Below, piece by piece: positions 18,418 through 28,414 of a DNA stretch of 64,000 bases (positions are counted from its first letter, which is position 1; the number at the start of each line of letters is the position of its first letter). The DNA is from Carnobacterium alterfunditum DSM 5972 (lineage in GTDB: Bacteria > Bacillota > Bacilli > Lactobacillales > Carnobacteriaceae). Both the position numbers and the translations under genes were made by a program. Under the pieces are notes generated by a model. That model ran no database searches. It saw only the letters and a program-made list of their open reading frames with translations, and had not been told where the DNA came from. The stretch covers positions 930,001 through 994,000 of the forward strand of contig NZ_JQLG01000004.1 in the NCBI RefSeq assembly GCF_000744115.1. The letters are read 5' to 3'.

Positions 18418-20086
18418 CCTGAATAATTCATACTTTTTTTGAAATGCTCTGGAAAAACTGTTCTAGCGCTAGTTTAAGCTGGATTTCTCAACACCCTTTG
18501 GGTGTGCAAAAAAAACCCCAATCTGTTATGGTTAAATCACCTAAACGTAACCAAAGAAAGGGGTTCTCTCTATGGCAATTTTACATGAAAATCGGTTACT
18601 TTTCAATTCAAACATTTCGGTATCACATTCTGGTGGTAATTTATCCTCAGATTCCGGGTTAATATTAGTTAAGGAGTTTATGCACACCATTAATTTTTCT
18701 AATATTTTAAAACAAAACCTCATCATTAATGATAATCGACTTTATCATAAACATACTAATCAGGCGATAATTGAACAAATTATTTTTCAATTGATTGGTG
18801 GCTATCAAACAGATTCTTCGGCTGACATTTTATCAAAAGATCCCATTTTCCAGAGCCTATTAGCTAAAGAACAACTTGCTTCACAACCGTCTATTTCTCG
18901 CTTTTGGGATCGGTTAAATCAAGAAAATATTTTCCAATTGCAAGAAGTCAATCAAATCCTGCTTGATAAAGTACGGACTGCACGTAATACAACTGAGATG
19001 ATTTTTGATTTAGACTCAACTCATTCGGATACCTTCGGGAATCAAGAAAATTCGAATTATAACGCTCATTACCAAACGAATGGCTATCATCCGCTAGTTG
19101 CCTTTGAAGGCTTGACCGGTGATTTATTGAAAGCAGAACTTCGTTCTGGTAACGTGTACACATCCAATGGTGTGGCAGATTTTGTCCAACCACTTTTTGA
19201 CCATTATCAAGAAACCGTACCTGTAAGTTCTATTCTAGTGCGTGCCGATAGTGGTTTTGCAACTCCTGAATTATATGAGCTATGTGAAGAACGTCGAAAT
19301 TTTTATGTTATTCGATTGAAATCGAATCGCAAATTAGGCAAAATCGCTGAGCAATTTATCTCTATAGATGATCAACACGATTGGTATAGAAAAGAAGTTC
19401 ACTACGCTTCTGTACTCTATCAAGCGAAGAGCTGGTCACATTCACGAAGAGTTTGTATTAAATCTACGCGTGAAGCAACAGAATTGATTGCTCGACATGA
19501 ATTTATCGTAACTAATTTATCAGAAGATATTTCTGCAGAAGCGGTCTTTCAAACTTATTCTAAAAGAGGAACCATGGAAAATTATATTAAAGAGGCCAAA
19601 AATGGGTTTTATTTCGATAAAACCGACAGCCCTCGTTTCTTAGAAAATCATGCACGCATGATGGTGAGCGTACTAGCTTATAACATGGTCAATTTTATGC
19701 GTACTCTTTGTTTTACGAAAGAAACCAAAGGTTTTCAAGTATCAACCATTCGCTTGTTCTTATTTAAAGTGGCAGGTAAGCTTGTTCATTCGGGAAGGAA
19801 AACCTCTTTGAAACTCAGTTCCTCCCACGTTTATCAGAAACTCTTTCGTAAAATCTTGTGGAATATCCAGCATTTTAAATGGGAGTAGCACTCATACTCA
19901 ATACAATAGTTAAAAAAAATGGCTCATTCCAAGGGGTCAGTATGCCCAAAAATCTTAATTGCCTGACAAAAAAATGAGTGCTTTGTAAATTTGAAGTAAA
20001 ATCAGTAAACCAAACAAGCTACTGTCCTGAATGAAGTGAAAAACACACTAATTTTTATTTTTTGAAAAAAGTATGAATCATTCAGG
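18418..20086 (+). mobile_element. IS1380-family insertion sequence, copy 2 (apparently intact)
   Basis: 1669 bp, with the same ends as copy 1 and a 5-bp target duplication ATATA at 18413-18417 and 20087-20091. The transposase is uninterrupted, so this copy may be active. It differs from copy 1 by scattered substitutions and so is not a very recent duplicate. It is in the same orientation as copy 1, with the 14.6 kb between them carrying the glucan operon. Confidence 0.95.
18572..19888 (+). CDS. IS1380-family transposase, intact
   Basis: DDE transposase, 438 residues, the only gene of the element. The start ATG 18572 follows AAAGAAAGGGG. Recognisable pieces are the N-terminal LLFNSNISVSHSGGNLSSDSG, the acidic catalytic segment DLDSTHSDTFG, RADSGFATPELYE and the C-terminal TYSKRGTMENYIKEAKNGF, which is typical of IS1380 enzymes. 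At codon 271 it has Trp where copy 1 has a stop. Confidence 0.95.
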   Translation: MAILHENRLLFNSNISVSHSGGNLSSDSGLILVKEFMHTINFSNILKQNLIINDNRLYHKHTNQAIIEQIIFQLIGGYQTDSSADILSKDPIFQSLLAKEQLASQPSISRFWDRLNQENIFQLQEVNQILLDKVRTARNTTEMIFDLDSTHSDTFGNQENSNYNAHYQTNGYHPLVAFEGLTGDLLKAELRSGNVYTSNGVADFVQPLFDHYQETVPVSSILVRADSGFATPELYELCEERRNFYVIRLKSNRKLGKIAEQFISIDDQHDWYRKEVHYASVLYQAKSWSHSRRVCIKSTREATELIARHEFIVTNLSEDISAEAVFQTYSKRGTMENYIKEAKNGFYFDKTDSPRFLENHARMMVSVLAYNMVNFMRTLCFTKETKGFQVSTIRLFLFKVAGKLVHSGRKTSLKLSSSHVYQKLFRKILWNIQHFKWE

Positions 20087-20100
20087 ATATAGTATCTAAA

Positions 20101-20811
20101 TCAATTTTTTGCATTGCTTCCTTGCAGAAAAAATTGTGAATGCTCATAATTATAAATGGTTTTAGAAAAATCAAACGGTTCACCCGTATTCAAATAGAAC
20201 AGTTCTTCTACAAATAAAGCTGGTGATTTATCAGGGAGTTGCAATTGAGCAGCTAATTCGGTGTTGATTTTCCCAACTTTTAGATATTTATCAGAGTAAC
20301 CAATATTGATATTTAATGCATTTTGCAAGTATTCAAAAATAGAATCATTTAAGATCTCCTTATTTAGATAAGGGACAATTTCTTTTTTATAATAAGATTC
20401 TTCAACACATAGCGTTTGTCCATTAATATAGCGAATTCTTTTGGCCCAATACACTTCTTCATTAGCTGAACAGTTTAAATTATTCATAATTTCTTCATTA
20501 GGATAAATAATTTCTAAGTTTAGAATAGTAGAAGTCAAATTAAATTCTTCTAAATCATGTGTAAATCCTTGGTTCTCCATGAAATTAATGTAGCCTTTTC
20601 TTTTTCTTTTTCTAACAAAAATCCCACTTCCTTGAACTTGAAAAATAATACCTCGATTTTCTAAAACAGCTAAAGACTTTACGATCGTACTCTTACTCAC
20701 CTGATACTGCGTAATCAGTTCTCCCAAACTAGGCAGTCGGCTTCCTTGTTCTAAATTTTCAAAATGAATCTTCTTTTCGATTTTTAAAGCTATCTCTTGG
20801 TATTTAAGCAT
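20101..20811 (-). CDS. GntR-family regulator (HutC/UTRA type) of the beta-glucoside PTS operon
   Basis: Transcription factor, 236 residues. The N-terminal winged helix (residues about 1-70: LPSLGELITQYQVSKSTIVK and the wing GSGIFVRKRKR) is followed by a UTRA effector-binding domain (about 90-230). The start is set at the second ATG (20811), preceded by GGAG at six bases; an ATG at 20823 has its purine run only two bases away. It is divergent from the PTS gene and probably represses it. The effector is expected to be a phosphorylated sugar from the PTS. Confidence 0.9.
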   Translation of the reverse strand: MLKYQEIALKIEKKIHFENLEQGSRLPSLGELITQYQVSKSTIVKSLAVLENRGIIFQVQGSGIFVRKRKRKGYINFMENQGFTHDLEEFNLTSTILNLEIIYPNEEIMNNLNCSANEEVYWAKRIRYINGQTLCVEESYYKKEIVPYLNKEILNDSIFEYLQNALNINIGYSDKYLKVGKINTELAAQLQLPDKSPALFVEELFYLNTGEPFDFSKTIYNYEHSQFFLQGSNAKN

Positions 20812-20850
20812 AGTTATCTCCATATCCTTCTATAGTTTTATTCCTATTAT

Positions 20851-20877
20851 AACTATACTATGCATCCATGTATAGTT
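20851..20877. promoter_or_regulatory. Inverted repeat, likely GntR operator
   Basis: Perfect 8-bp arms AACTATAC (20851-20858) and GTATAGTT (20870-20877) with an 11-nt spacer. It lies 40 bp upstream of the regulator gene, where it could control that gene's expression. Confidence 0.55.
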
Positions 20878-20891
20878 TTTTTGTTTGTGCA

Positions 20892-20920
20892 TTGACAAAT
20901 TGTGCACGTACAATTACAAT
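20892..20920 (+). promoter_or_regulatory. Promoter of the beta-glucoside PTS operon with operator in the spacer
   Basis: TTGACA (20892-20897) and TACAAT (20915-20920) with a 17-bp spacer. The spacer contains the inverted repeat ATTGT-GCACGT-ACAAT (20899-20914), a good place for repressor binding. Confidence 0.75.
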
Positions 20921-20968
20921 GTTAGTGTACAAGGTAGTGATTGAAGCCATAAACTAAGGAGTGAAAAT

Positions 20969-22840
20969 ATGACAAGCAAAGTGAGAGATTACGAAAGGTT
21001 ATCAAAAGAAATTCTGAAAGCGGTTAACGGGAAAGAAAATATTGCCGGAGCAACTAGATGCGCTACACGGTTGCGTCTTGTATTGAAGAAGACACCTGAG
21101 AATGCTAAAGCTATTATTGCAGAAATGCCTGGTGTGATCACCGTAGTAGAAAATAGTGGTCAGTTTCAAATAGTTATCGGTACACACGTTGGTGAGGTAT
21201 ATGATGCGTTTATCGATCTTGTCGGTATCGATGAAACCGAAGTTGTTGAAGCTCCTAAAACAAGTATACTAAATCGAATTATTGCCACCATGTCAGCGGT
21301 ATTCGCACCTTTTATTTATATCTTAGCAGCTGCTGGTATTTTGCAAGGTATGCTTATATTAGCAAATTTAGCTTTCCCAAGTTTTTCTGCTACCGGAACT
21401 GCTCAAGTTTTTAGTTTTATTTCTTGGGCTCCATTTACCTTTTTACCAATTTTTATAGCTATTACTGCATCAAAACATTTTAAATCTAATATGTATATAG
21501 CAGTAGCTTGTTCCGCTGCGTTGGTTTCTCCTACATGGGCCGAATTAGCCGCTCAAATTGCTAATGGGACGCCTGTTTCATTTTTAACTATTCCTTTGTC
21601 TCAGACAGTCTATACATCGTCTGTTTTGCCTCCACTTTTTCTAGTTTGGTTTTTATCCTATTTTGAACACTTTATTGAAAAAAGACTGCCAGAAGTCATT
21701 AAGCCATTATTAGTTCCATTATTGAGTCTAGTCATTATGGTGCCTCTAACAATTGTTTTAATAGGACCCGCTTCATCTATGGCAGCACAAACCATTGCAA
21801 ATGGTTATAATTTCCTTGCAGAGTATGCCCCTCCATTGGCTGGATTGATCATTGGTGGATTTTGGCAAGTATTAGTTATTTTCGGGGTACATTGGGGCAT
21901 TACTCCAGTAATTTTAGAAAACTTTAACATCTACGGCCGGGATTCTTTTCAAGCCTTTCAAACAATTGCTGTAGTTTCACAAGTCGGCGCTGTATTAGGT
22001 GTCTTTTTAAAAACAAAAAATAAAGAACTGAAAGGGATCTCCTTTTCGGCATTTATTACAGGGATATTTGGAATTACTGAACCAGCTATTTATGGTGTGA
22101 CATTACGTTTCAAAAAACCTTTTATATTCGGTTGTATTTCCGGCGCAGTTGGTGGGGTCGTAGCTAGCTTCTTTAACCCTTATTATTACGCTTACGCCGG
22201 TTTGCCTGGATTACTAACCATTGTTAATGGAATCAGCTCTGAAAATCCAAGTTCATTTATTGGGATCGTTATTGGTTCTTTGATCGCTATAATTGGACCC
22301 ATCGTTTTAATTCAAATTTTTGGATTTGGTGAAAAGATTGAAGATGTTGAATCAAAAGAAACTAATCAATTTTCTCAATTAGTAAATTCTGAGATTTTCA
22401 GCCCACTTAAAGGAAAGGTCATTCCATTATCTGAAGTCGCTGATGACGTATTTGCTTCTGGTGCAATGGGAGAAGGTGTAGCTATTGACCCAACAGATAA
22501 TAAAGTCTATGCTCCATTTGATGGTACTGTTGAAGTAATAGTGGATTCAAAACATGCGATCGGTTTGAAATCCGACGACGGAATAGAGCTGTTGATCCAT
22601 GTTGGCTTAGATACTGTAAAAATGAACGGTCGAAACTTCGATTATTCAGTAATAGCAAATCAAAAAGTGAAGAAAGGCGATTTGTTGCTAACATTTGACA
22701 TGGATGCTATTAGAGATGAAGGTTTCTCATTAATTACGCCTGTAATCATCACTAACTCTACTGAGTATAATAAAGTATCAATATCAACAAATGTAGATTC
22801 AATTATTAATGAACCGATTCTAGCATTGCATAATGCATAA
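20969..22840 (+). CDS. bglP: Beta-glucoside-specific PTS transporter, EIIBCA
   Basis: Sugar uptake with coupled phosphorylation, 623 residues in the order IIB-IIC-IIA. The IIB active cysteine is Cys31 (GATRCATRLR), the IIC membrane domain spans about residues 100-450, and the IIA active histidine is His544 (LLIHVGLDTVKMNG). PEP-derived phosphate passes from IIA His to IIB Cys to the sugar, giving a beta-glucoside 6-phosphate inside the cell. The start ATG is 20969 after AAGGAGTG. It is followed after 25 bp by a GH1 6-phospho-beta-glucosidase. No antiterminator gene of the LicT type and no RAT hairpin was found; regulation seems to rest on the divergent GntR protein. Confidence 0.95.
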   Translation: MTSKVRDYERLSKEILKAVNGKENIAGATRCATRLRLVLKKTPENAKAIIAEMPGVITVVENSGQFQIVIGTHVGEVYDAFIDLVGIDETEVVEAPKTSILNRIIATMSAVFAPFIYILAAAGILQGMLILANLAFPSFSATGTAQVFSFISWAPFTFLPIFIAITASKHFKSNMYIAVACSAALVSPTWAELAAQIANGTPVSFLTIPLSQTVYTSSVLPPLFLVWFLSYFEHFIEKRLPEVIKPLLVPLLSLVIMVPLTIVLIGPASSMAAQTIANGYNFLAEYAPPLAGLIIGGFWQVLVIFGVHWGITPVILENFNIYGRDSFQAFQTIAVVSQVGAVLGVFLKTKNKELKGISFSAFITGIFGITEPAIYGVTLRFKKPFIFGCISGAVGGVVASFFNPYYYAYAGLPGLLTIVNGISSENPSSFIGIVIGSLIAIIGPIVLIQIFGFGEKIEDVESKETNQFSQLVNSEIFSPLKGKVIPLSEVADDVFASGAMGEGVAIDPTDNKVYAPFDGTVEVIVDSKHAIGLKSDDGIELLIHVGLDTVKMNGRNFDYSVIANQKVKKGDLLLTFDMDAIRDEGFSLITPVIITNSTEYNKVSISTNVDSIINEPILALHNA

Positions 22841-22853
22841 AATATAACTTTAG

Positions 22854-24338
<1,485 letters not shown>

Positions 24339-24387
24339 TTATCTTTAAAGGCTCGCATACTTGCGTTAAGGAACTGTACAATTTTAG

Positions 24388-24422
24388 GTGTGGATGAAGA
24401 AATTCATTCACACCTATTTTTT
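24388..24422 (+). terminator. Terminator of the PTS operon
   Basis: Stem GGTGTGGATGAA / TTCATTCACACC followed by a seven-T run. It is essentially identical to the terminator at 18228. Confidence 0.9.
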
Positions 24423-24521
24423 TGTATGAAAATAGAACTAATTTAGGTTCTACACAAGCAAACCTGTTCATTCCAGAAGCAATTTCTCTTGAAAAACCAA
24501 CACCGTTTGTTACACAAAAAA

Positions 24522-24565
24522 AAATAAGTGCCAACTTCTCTTTAAGAGAAATTGGCACTTATTTT
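24522..24565 (-). terminator. Terminator of the small zinc-ribbon gene
   Basis: Arms AAATAAGTGCCAA and TTGGCACTTATTT with an inner pair TTCTCTT / AAGAGAA; a long T-run follows on the minus strand. Confidence 0.9.
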
Positions 24566-24578
24566 ATGCATTTTAGGT

Positions 24579-24788
24579 TTAGAGTGCTTCTTTTAGAGGT
24601 TGGCAAACTTCACACTTACGTTGATTTTTATTTTTAAATTTCGTAAATGATTTTTCAAAATGGTTGCCGCATGCACATTCAAATTGTAGTTTTTGCGAAA
24701 AACCATGATATTCTGTCGTTAACAATTTACTGTCTGAATTCTTTTTAACAAATTCTTGAATAGTTTCGATAGTCCAATGTTTATTCAT
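24579..24788 (-). CDS. Small zinc-ribbon protein of unknown function
   Basis: 69 residues starting at ATG 24788, which follows GGAGGTG at seven bases; the longer frame to 24836 has no ribosome site. It contains two cysteine pairs, CACGNHFEKSF and CEVC, in the spacing of a treble-clef or zinc-ribbon finger. The N-terminal half is helical (TIETIQEFVKKNSDSKL). Similar cysteine patterns occur in small nucleic-acid-binding or endonuclease-associated domains, but no specific family is claimed. It stands alone with its own terminator. Confidence 0.65.
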   Translation of the reverse strand: MNKHWTIETIQEFVKKNSDSKLLTTEYHGFSQKLQFECACGNHFEKSFTKFKNKNQRKCEVCQPLKEAL

Positions 24789-24935
24789 TTTCTTACACCT
24801 CCATATTTTATTGCTAAGCGGAGGCTTGCTTGGCATCCGTTATAAGTAAAGATCTTCATTTCCTTAAGCTCTTCATTATAACATGAGTTGATACAATTAA
24901 ATAGCTGAAGTATGCTTCTAACGAATTTATTTCTC

Positions 24936-26468
24936 TTAGTATTGGTTCTTCACATATTCAGCAGCTTGCTGACCGGCTTGGCGCCCAAACACAATGATTT
25001 CGGCAACTGAGTTCCCACCAATACGGTTATTCCCATGTAATCCTCCAGCCAACTCACCTGCAACATACAAACCTTCAATCGGTTGATTTTCTTTATTCAA
25101 AACTTCGGTTCGCGTGTTTACTTTGATACCTCCCATTGTGTAGTGGATCCCGGGAGCAATTTTTATGGCAAAATAATCTGGTTTAGTTAAGCCGTTTTCC
25201 ATTGCAGTGGTACGATTAAATTCTTTGTCTCTCTTGTCAGCAACGCTTTGGTTCCATGTGACAACCGTTTTATCTAATTGACTACCTGGTATATTAAGCT
25301 TCTCTGCTAACTCTTTTAGATCCTTACCACTACTAACATACCCTTTTTTATCATAAAATTCGATTGCTTTTGCGCGGTCACGTACCCCTTGATCAAAAAT
25401 CAAGTAAGCTGATTTTTCCGGTAGATCAGTAATCGCTGCAGAAACTTTATCACGCGTATCTAACTCATTAACAAACCGACTTCCCGCTTGATTTACTAGG
25501 ATAGCTCCTTCGCCACGAACCACTTCGCCTATTAAGATCCCTTCATCTTGCTGAACTGTTGGATGGATTTGAATTTGTTCCATATCGATTGCTTGGCCAC
25601 CCAGCTTTTCGATCATCTTGATCCCGTCACCAGTACTGCCTTTTTGATTAGTTGATATGTAGCCTTTTAACTCTGGTCTAAATTTTTCAATCATTTCTTT
25701 ACTTGCCCCAAATCCTCCAGTTGCAACTATAATAGCCTTTGCTGTCAGTGTTTTAGGTTCTGCTCCACTTATTTCAACAGTTACTTGATCAACCTTGCCC
25801 TCATTTTTATTGATAGCTGTCACAGCTGCATTTACAAGAATGGGAATGTTTCGTTTGTGGACAGCTTTTAATAATCCTTTAATCAAATAACTCCCAATTG
25901 CCGAACCATCAGATGGACGATGAGTTCTTTTTTGCTTCATGCCGCCAGTTATCGTTAAATTATTTAATTTGATGCCCTTTTGATCTAGCCAATCAATAGC
26001 GGCGGCAGAGTGATCCACAAAATAACGCAGCAACGCTTTATCATTAGTCCCATGACCGCCCGCTAAAATTTCCTCGTAAAAAGCATCATTGCTATCTTCT
26101 ATTCCTTCAGCCTCTTGGAATTTAGTAGTTGAAGCATTCATACCACTTGATGATTTCACCGTATTTCCTCCAGCGAAAGGCATTTTTTCTAGAATGATCG
26201 GATTTAAACCGGCATCTTTCGCTTCAATAGCTGCAGTCATCCCTGCACCACTTGCGCCAACGATGATGATATCATAATCATCTGTCAAATCACTAAAATC
26301 AGCATAAGTCTGTTCTGAAGTATTTGATCCACCTTTAGTTTCCTTGGTAGCGTCTTCCTCAGCTTTCAAATTTTTTGATCGTTTATTTTTTCCAACCACT
26401 CTGTAGGATGCCATAAAAATACCAGTACCAAATACAAGTGCACCATACCAAAAAGAATTCTTTTTCAT
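24936..26468 (-). CDS. FAD-dependent fumarate reductase/flavocytochrome c-like protein
   Basis: 510 residues. The start ATG 26468 follows TAAGGAGGAAAT; a start at 26492 is possible but unsupported. An N-terminal hydrophobic segment (WYGALVFGTGIFMASYRVV) should anchor or export the protein. The FAD Rossmann motif IIIVGASGAGMTAAIEAKDAG is followed by the capping-domain and active-site segments HRPSDGSAIGSYLI, HPTVQ, RGEGAILV and HYTMGGI, and by the C-terminal FAD motif GELAGGLHGNNRIGGNS. This matches the flavin subunit of soluble fumarate or urocanate-type reductases. The separate FMN-binding domain often fused to such proteins is missing, and no partner gene is adjacent. The substrate is unknown. 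Confidence 0.85.
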   Translation of the reverse strand: MKKNSFWYGALVFGTGIFMASYRVVGKNKRSKNLKAEEDATKETKGGSNTSEQTYADFSDLTDDYDIIIVGASGAGMTAAIEAKDAGLNPIILEKMPFAGGNTVKSSSGMNASTTKFQEAEGIEDSNDAFYEEILAGGHGTNDKALLRYFVDHSAAAIDWLDQKGIKLNNLTITGGMKQKRTHRPSDGSAIGSYLIKGLLKAVHKRNIPILVNAAVTAINKNEGKVDQVTVEISGAEPKTLTAKAIIVATGGFGASKEMIEKFRPELKGYISTNQKGSTGDGIKMIEKLGGQAIDMEQIQIHPTVQQDEGILIGEVVRGEGAILVNQAGSRFVNELDTRDKVSAAITDLPEKSAYLIFDQGVRDRAKAIEFYDKKGYVSSGKDLKELAEKLNIPGSQLDKTVVTWNQSVADKRDKEFNRTTAMENGLTKPDYFAIKIAPGIHYTMGGIKVNTRTEVLNKENQPIEGLYVAGELAGGLHGNNRIGGNSVAEIIVFGRQAGQQAAEYVKNQY

Positions 26469-26617
26469 AATTTCCTCCTTAAAAATAAACAATACAAATC
26501 ATCCCTTATGACCCTTTTATTTTACCATATCATTTATAAAAAAAAATCCATGAATTTTCAATTCCACTGTATGTTACCCCTACAACACTTGTAGAGCATT
26601 TTTAGAAAAAAAGTTAT

Positions 26618-26656
26618 ACTAGTAAAATGATTTAGTACTTGCATCATTTTACTAGT
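26618..26656 (-). terminator. Terminator of the purine operon
   Basis: Arms ACTAGTAAAATGAT and ATCATTTTACTAGT; on the minus strand the stem is followed by ATAACTTTTTTTC. It lies just after the purD stop. Confidence 0.9.
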
Positions 26657-26660
26657 ACCC

Positions 26661-27932
26661 TTATTTTGTAAACTGGATGGCTTTCTCTCCAATATCAAAA
26701 CGATAGAACGTATGCGCGATTGGATTATTGGTTAAATAATGGTAAGCCTTGTCTTTAGCTTCTTGCAGCGTTGAGCCTTGAGCTGCGACAAAAAAAATAC
26801 GGCCTCCATCAGAAATGAGACAGCTTTTTCCTTGCTTCATACCCGCATGATAAATGGTGCAACCTGAACCCTCTATGTTCATCTGCGGTAACGGGATATC
26901 GGTTATTGTTTTTTCAGGATAGCCTTCAGCTGCAACAACAACACCCAGCGTGTAGCGGTCCGTGTGCAATTTGATAACAGGATCTTTCCCATTCAAGATA
27001 TCATCGATCACTTGTGCCAAATCAGAATCCAGCTGGTTCAAAATGACTTGAGTTTCAGGATCACCAAAACGGGCATTAAACTCGATGACTCTCAGCCCTT
27101 TTTTTGTCATCATTAATCCAGCGTAAATGACTCCTTTGAAAGGACGTGCTTCGGCAACCATTGCATTAACAGTCGGCTTTATGACTGTTTCTAAAACTTC
27201 TTGAATCAAGGCTTCAGAAACTTGTGGTACTGGAGAATAAGCACCCATACCACCCGTATTCGGCCCTTTGTCTCCATCATAGGCCCGTTTATGATCTTGA
27301 GCAACCCCGGTATAATAATATTTCGTACCATTTACAAGAGCAAACAAAGAAAATTCTTCACCCTCAAGATATTCTTCAATAACAACTTTCGGTTTGCCCG
27401 CTGCGAATTTTCCTTTTAATAGCATATCGCTTAAAGCATTCGTTGCTTCCATCAGAGTCATTGCAACGACTACCCCTTTTCCAGCAGCTAAACCATCTGC
27501 TTTGATGACAATTGGTACGCCTTGTTCTTCCACATAAGCCAAAGCTGCATGATAGTCTTCGAATATTTCATACGCTGCAGTAGGAATAGCATATTTCTTC
27601 ATCAAATCTTTTGCAAATTCTTTTGAGCACTCTAAGTCTGCTGCTTTTTTATTTGGTCCAAAGACTTTTAATCCAGCTTTATCGAAGGCATCGACCAGCC
27701 CTTCAAACAGAGCTATTTCCGGTCCAATGAAAGTCCAAGCAATTTTTTCTGATTTTGCAAAATGAATCAACGCTTGATGGTCATTCTCTGCAATATCAAC
27801 CAATTGGATGCCATCTTTTTTCATTCCAATATTCCCTTTAGCACAATAAACAGTTTCAACTAATGAGCTTTCTGCAAGTTTTTTTGCGATGGCATGCTCA
27901 CGGCCACCACTACCAATAACAAGAAGTTTCAT
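26661..27932 (-). CDS. purD: Phosphoribosylamine-glycine ligase
   Basis: Second step of IMP synthesis: phosphoribosylamine plus glycine and ATP give GAR. 423 residues, an ATP-grasp enzyme with the N-terminal GSGGREHA, the GPNTGGMGAYSP signature and RFGDPE near the C-terminus. The start ATG follows TTGGAGGATT. It is the last gene of the cluster but is set apart from purH by 482 bp that hold a tandem repeat array. Confidence 0.97.
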   Translation of the reverse strand: MKLLVIGSGGREHAIAKKLAESSLVETVYCAKGNIGMKKDGIQLVDIAENDHQALIHFAKSEKIAWTFIGPEIALFEGLVDAFDKAGLKVFGPNKKAADLECSKEFAKDLMKKYAIPTAAYEIFEDYHAALAYVEEQGVPIVIKADGLAAGKGVVVAMTLMEATNALSDMLLKGKFAAGKPKVVIEEYLEGEEFSLFALVNGTKYYYTGVAQDHKRAYDGDKGPNTGGMGAYSPVPQVSEALIQEVLETVIKPTVNAMVAEARPFKGVIYAGLMMTKKGLRVIEFNARFGDPETQVILNQLDSDLAQVIDDILNGKDPVIKLHTDRYTLGVVVAAEGYPEKTITDIPLPQMNIEGSGCTIYHAGMKQGKSCLISDGGRIFFVAAQGSTLQEAKDKAYHYLTNNPIAHTFYRFDIGEKAIQFTK

Positions 27933-28101
27933 CTGCGTAATCCTCCAACTTTTTTTTATTAGATTAGGATGTGTTTGAAAACTAATAACTATTCTGATTT
28001 TTGGGCTAACTGAGAAAGGTAGAGGTGATTAAAATAAATATCGAACAACAAGAGCGACTTAATGAATCATGGAGTAAAATAAAATGATCCTCTATTTTGA
28101 G

Positions 28102-28385
28102 GTTACTCGAACTAACGCTTGTTGCGGCTACTCAAATGAAAAATCGACTTTCAGTTACTCGAACTAGCGCTCGTTGCGGCTACTCAAATGAAAATCTACC
28201 TTGAGTTACTTGAACTAGCGCTCGTTGCGGCTACTCAAATGAAAAATTGACCTTCAGTTACTCGAACTAACGCTTGTTGCGGCTACTCAAATGAAAATCA
28301 ACTTTCAGTTACTCGAACTAGCGCTCGTTGCGGCTACTCAAATGAAAAATCGACCTTCAGTTACTCGAACTAGCGCTCGTTGCAG
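28102..28385 (+). repeat. 51/52-bp tandem repeat array between purH and purD
   Basis: Six units begin at 28102, 28154, 28205, 28257, 28308 and 28360, so the period alternates 52-51-52-51-52. The last unit is cut short at about 28385. Each unit starts GTTACTCGAACTAGCGCTCG and continues TTGCGGCTACTCAAATGAAAA before a short less conserved stretch. The core AAC-T-AGCGCT-C-GTT is a near palindrome. The period is not a multiple of three and no protein is encoded. The 28020-28100 stretch before it holds no supported gene. Confidence 0.95.
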
Positions 28386-28414
28386 CTCAGCAGCAGTCTT
28401 TTTAGTCTATTTTT

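Noticed and set aside
28030-28092. 20-codon + strand frame before the repeat array
   Set aside because: Very short, GTG start, no family, antisense to an operon gap; not enough support.
28102-28385. Repeat array as a CRISPR
   Set aside because: The period is regular, but the short parts between conserved segments are almost the same in every unit, so there are no real spacers. No cas genes are present.
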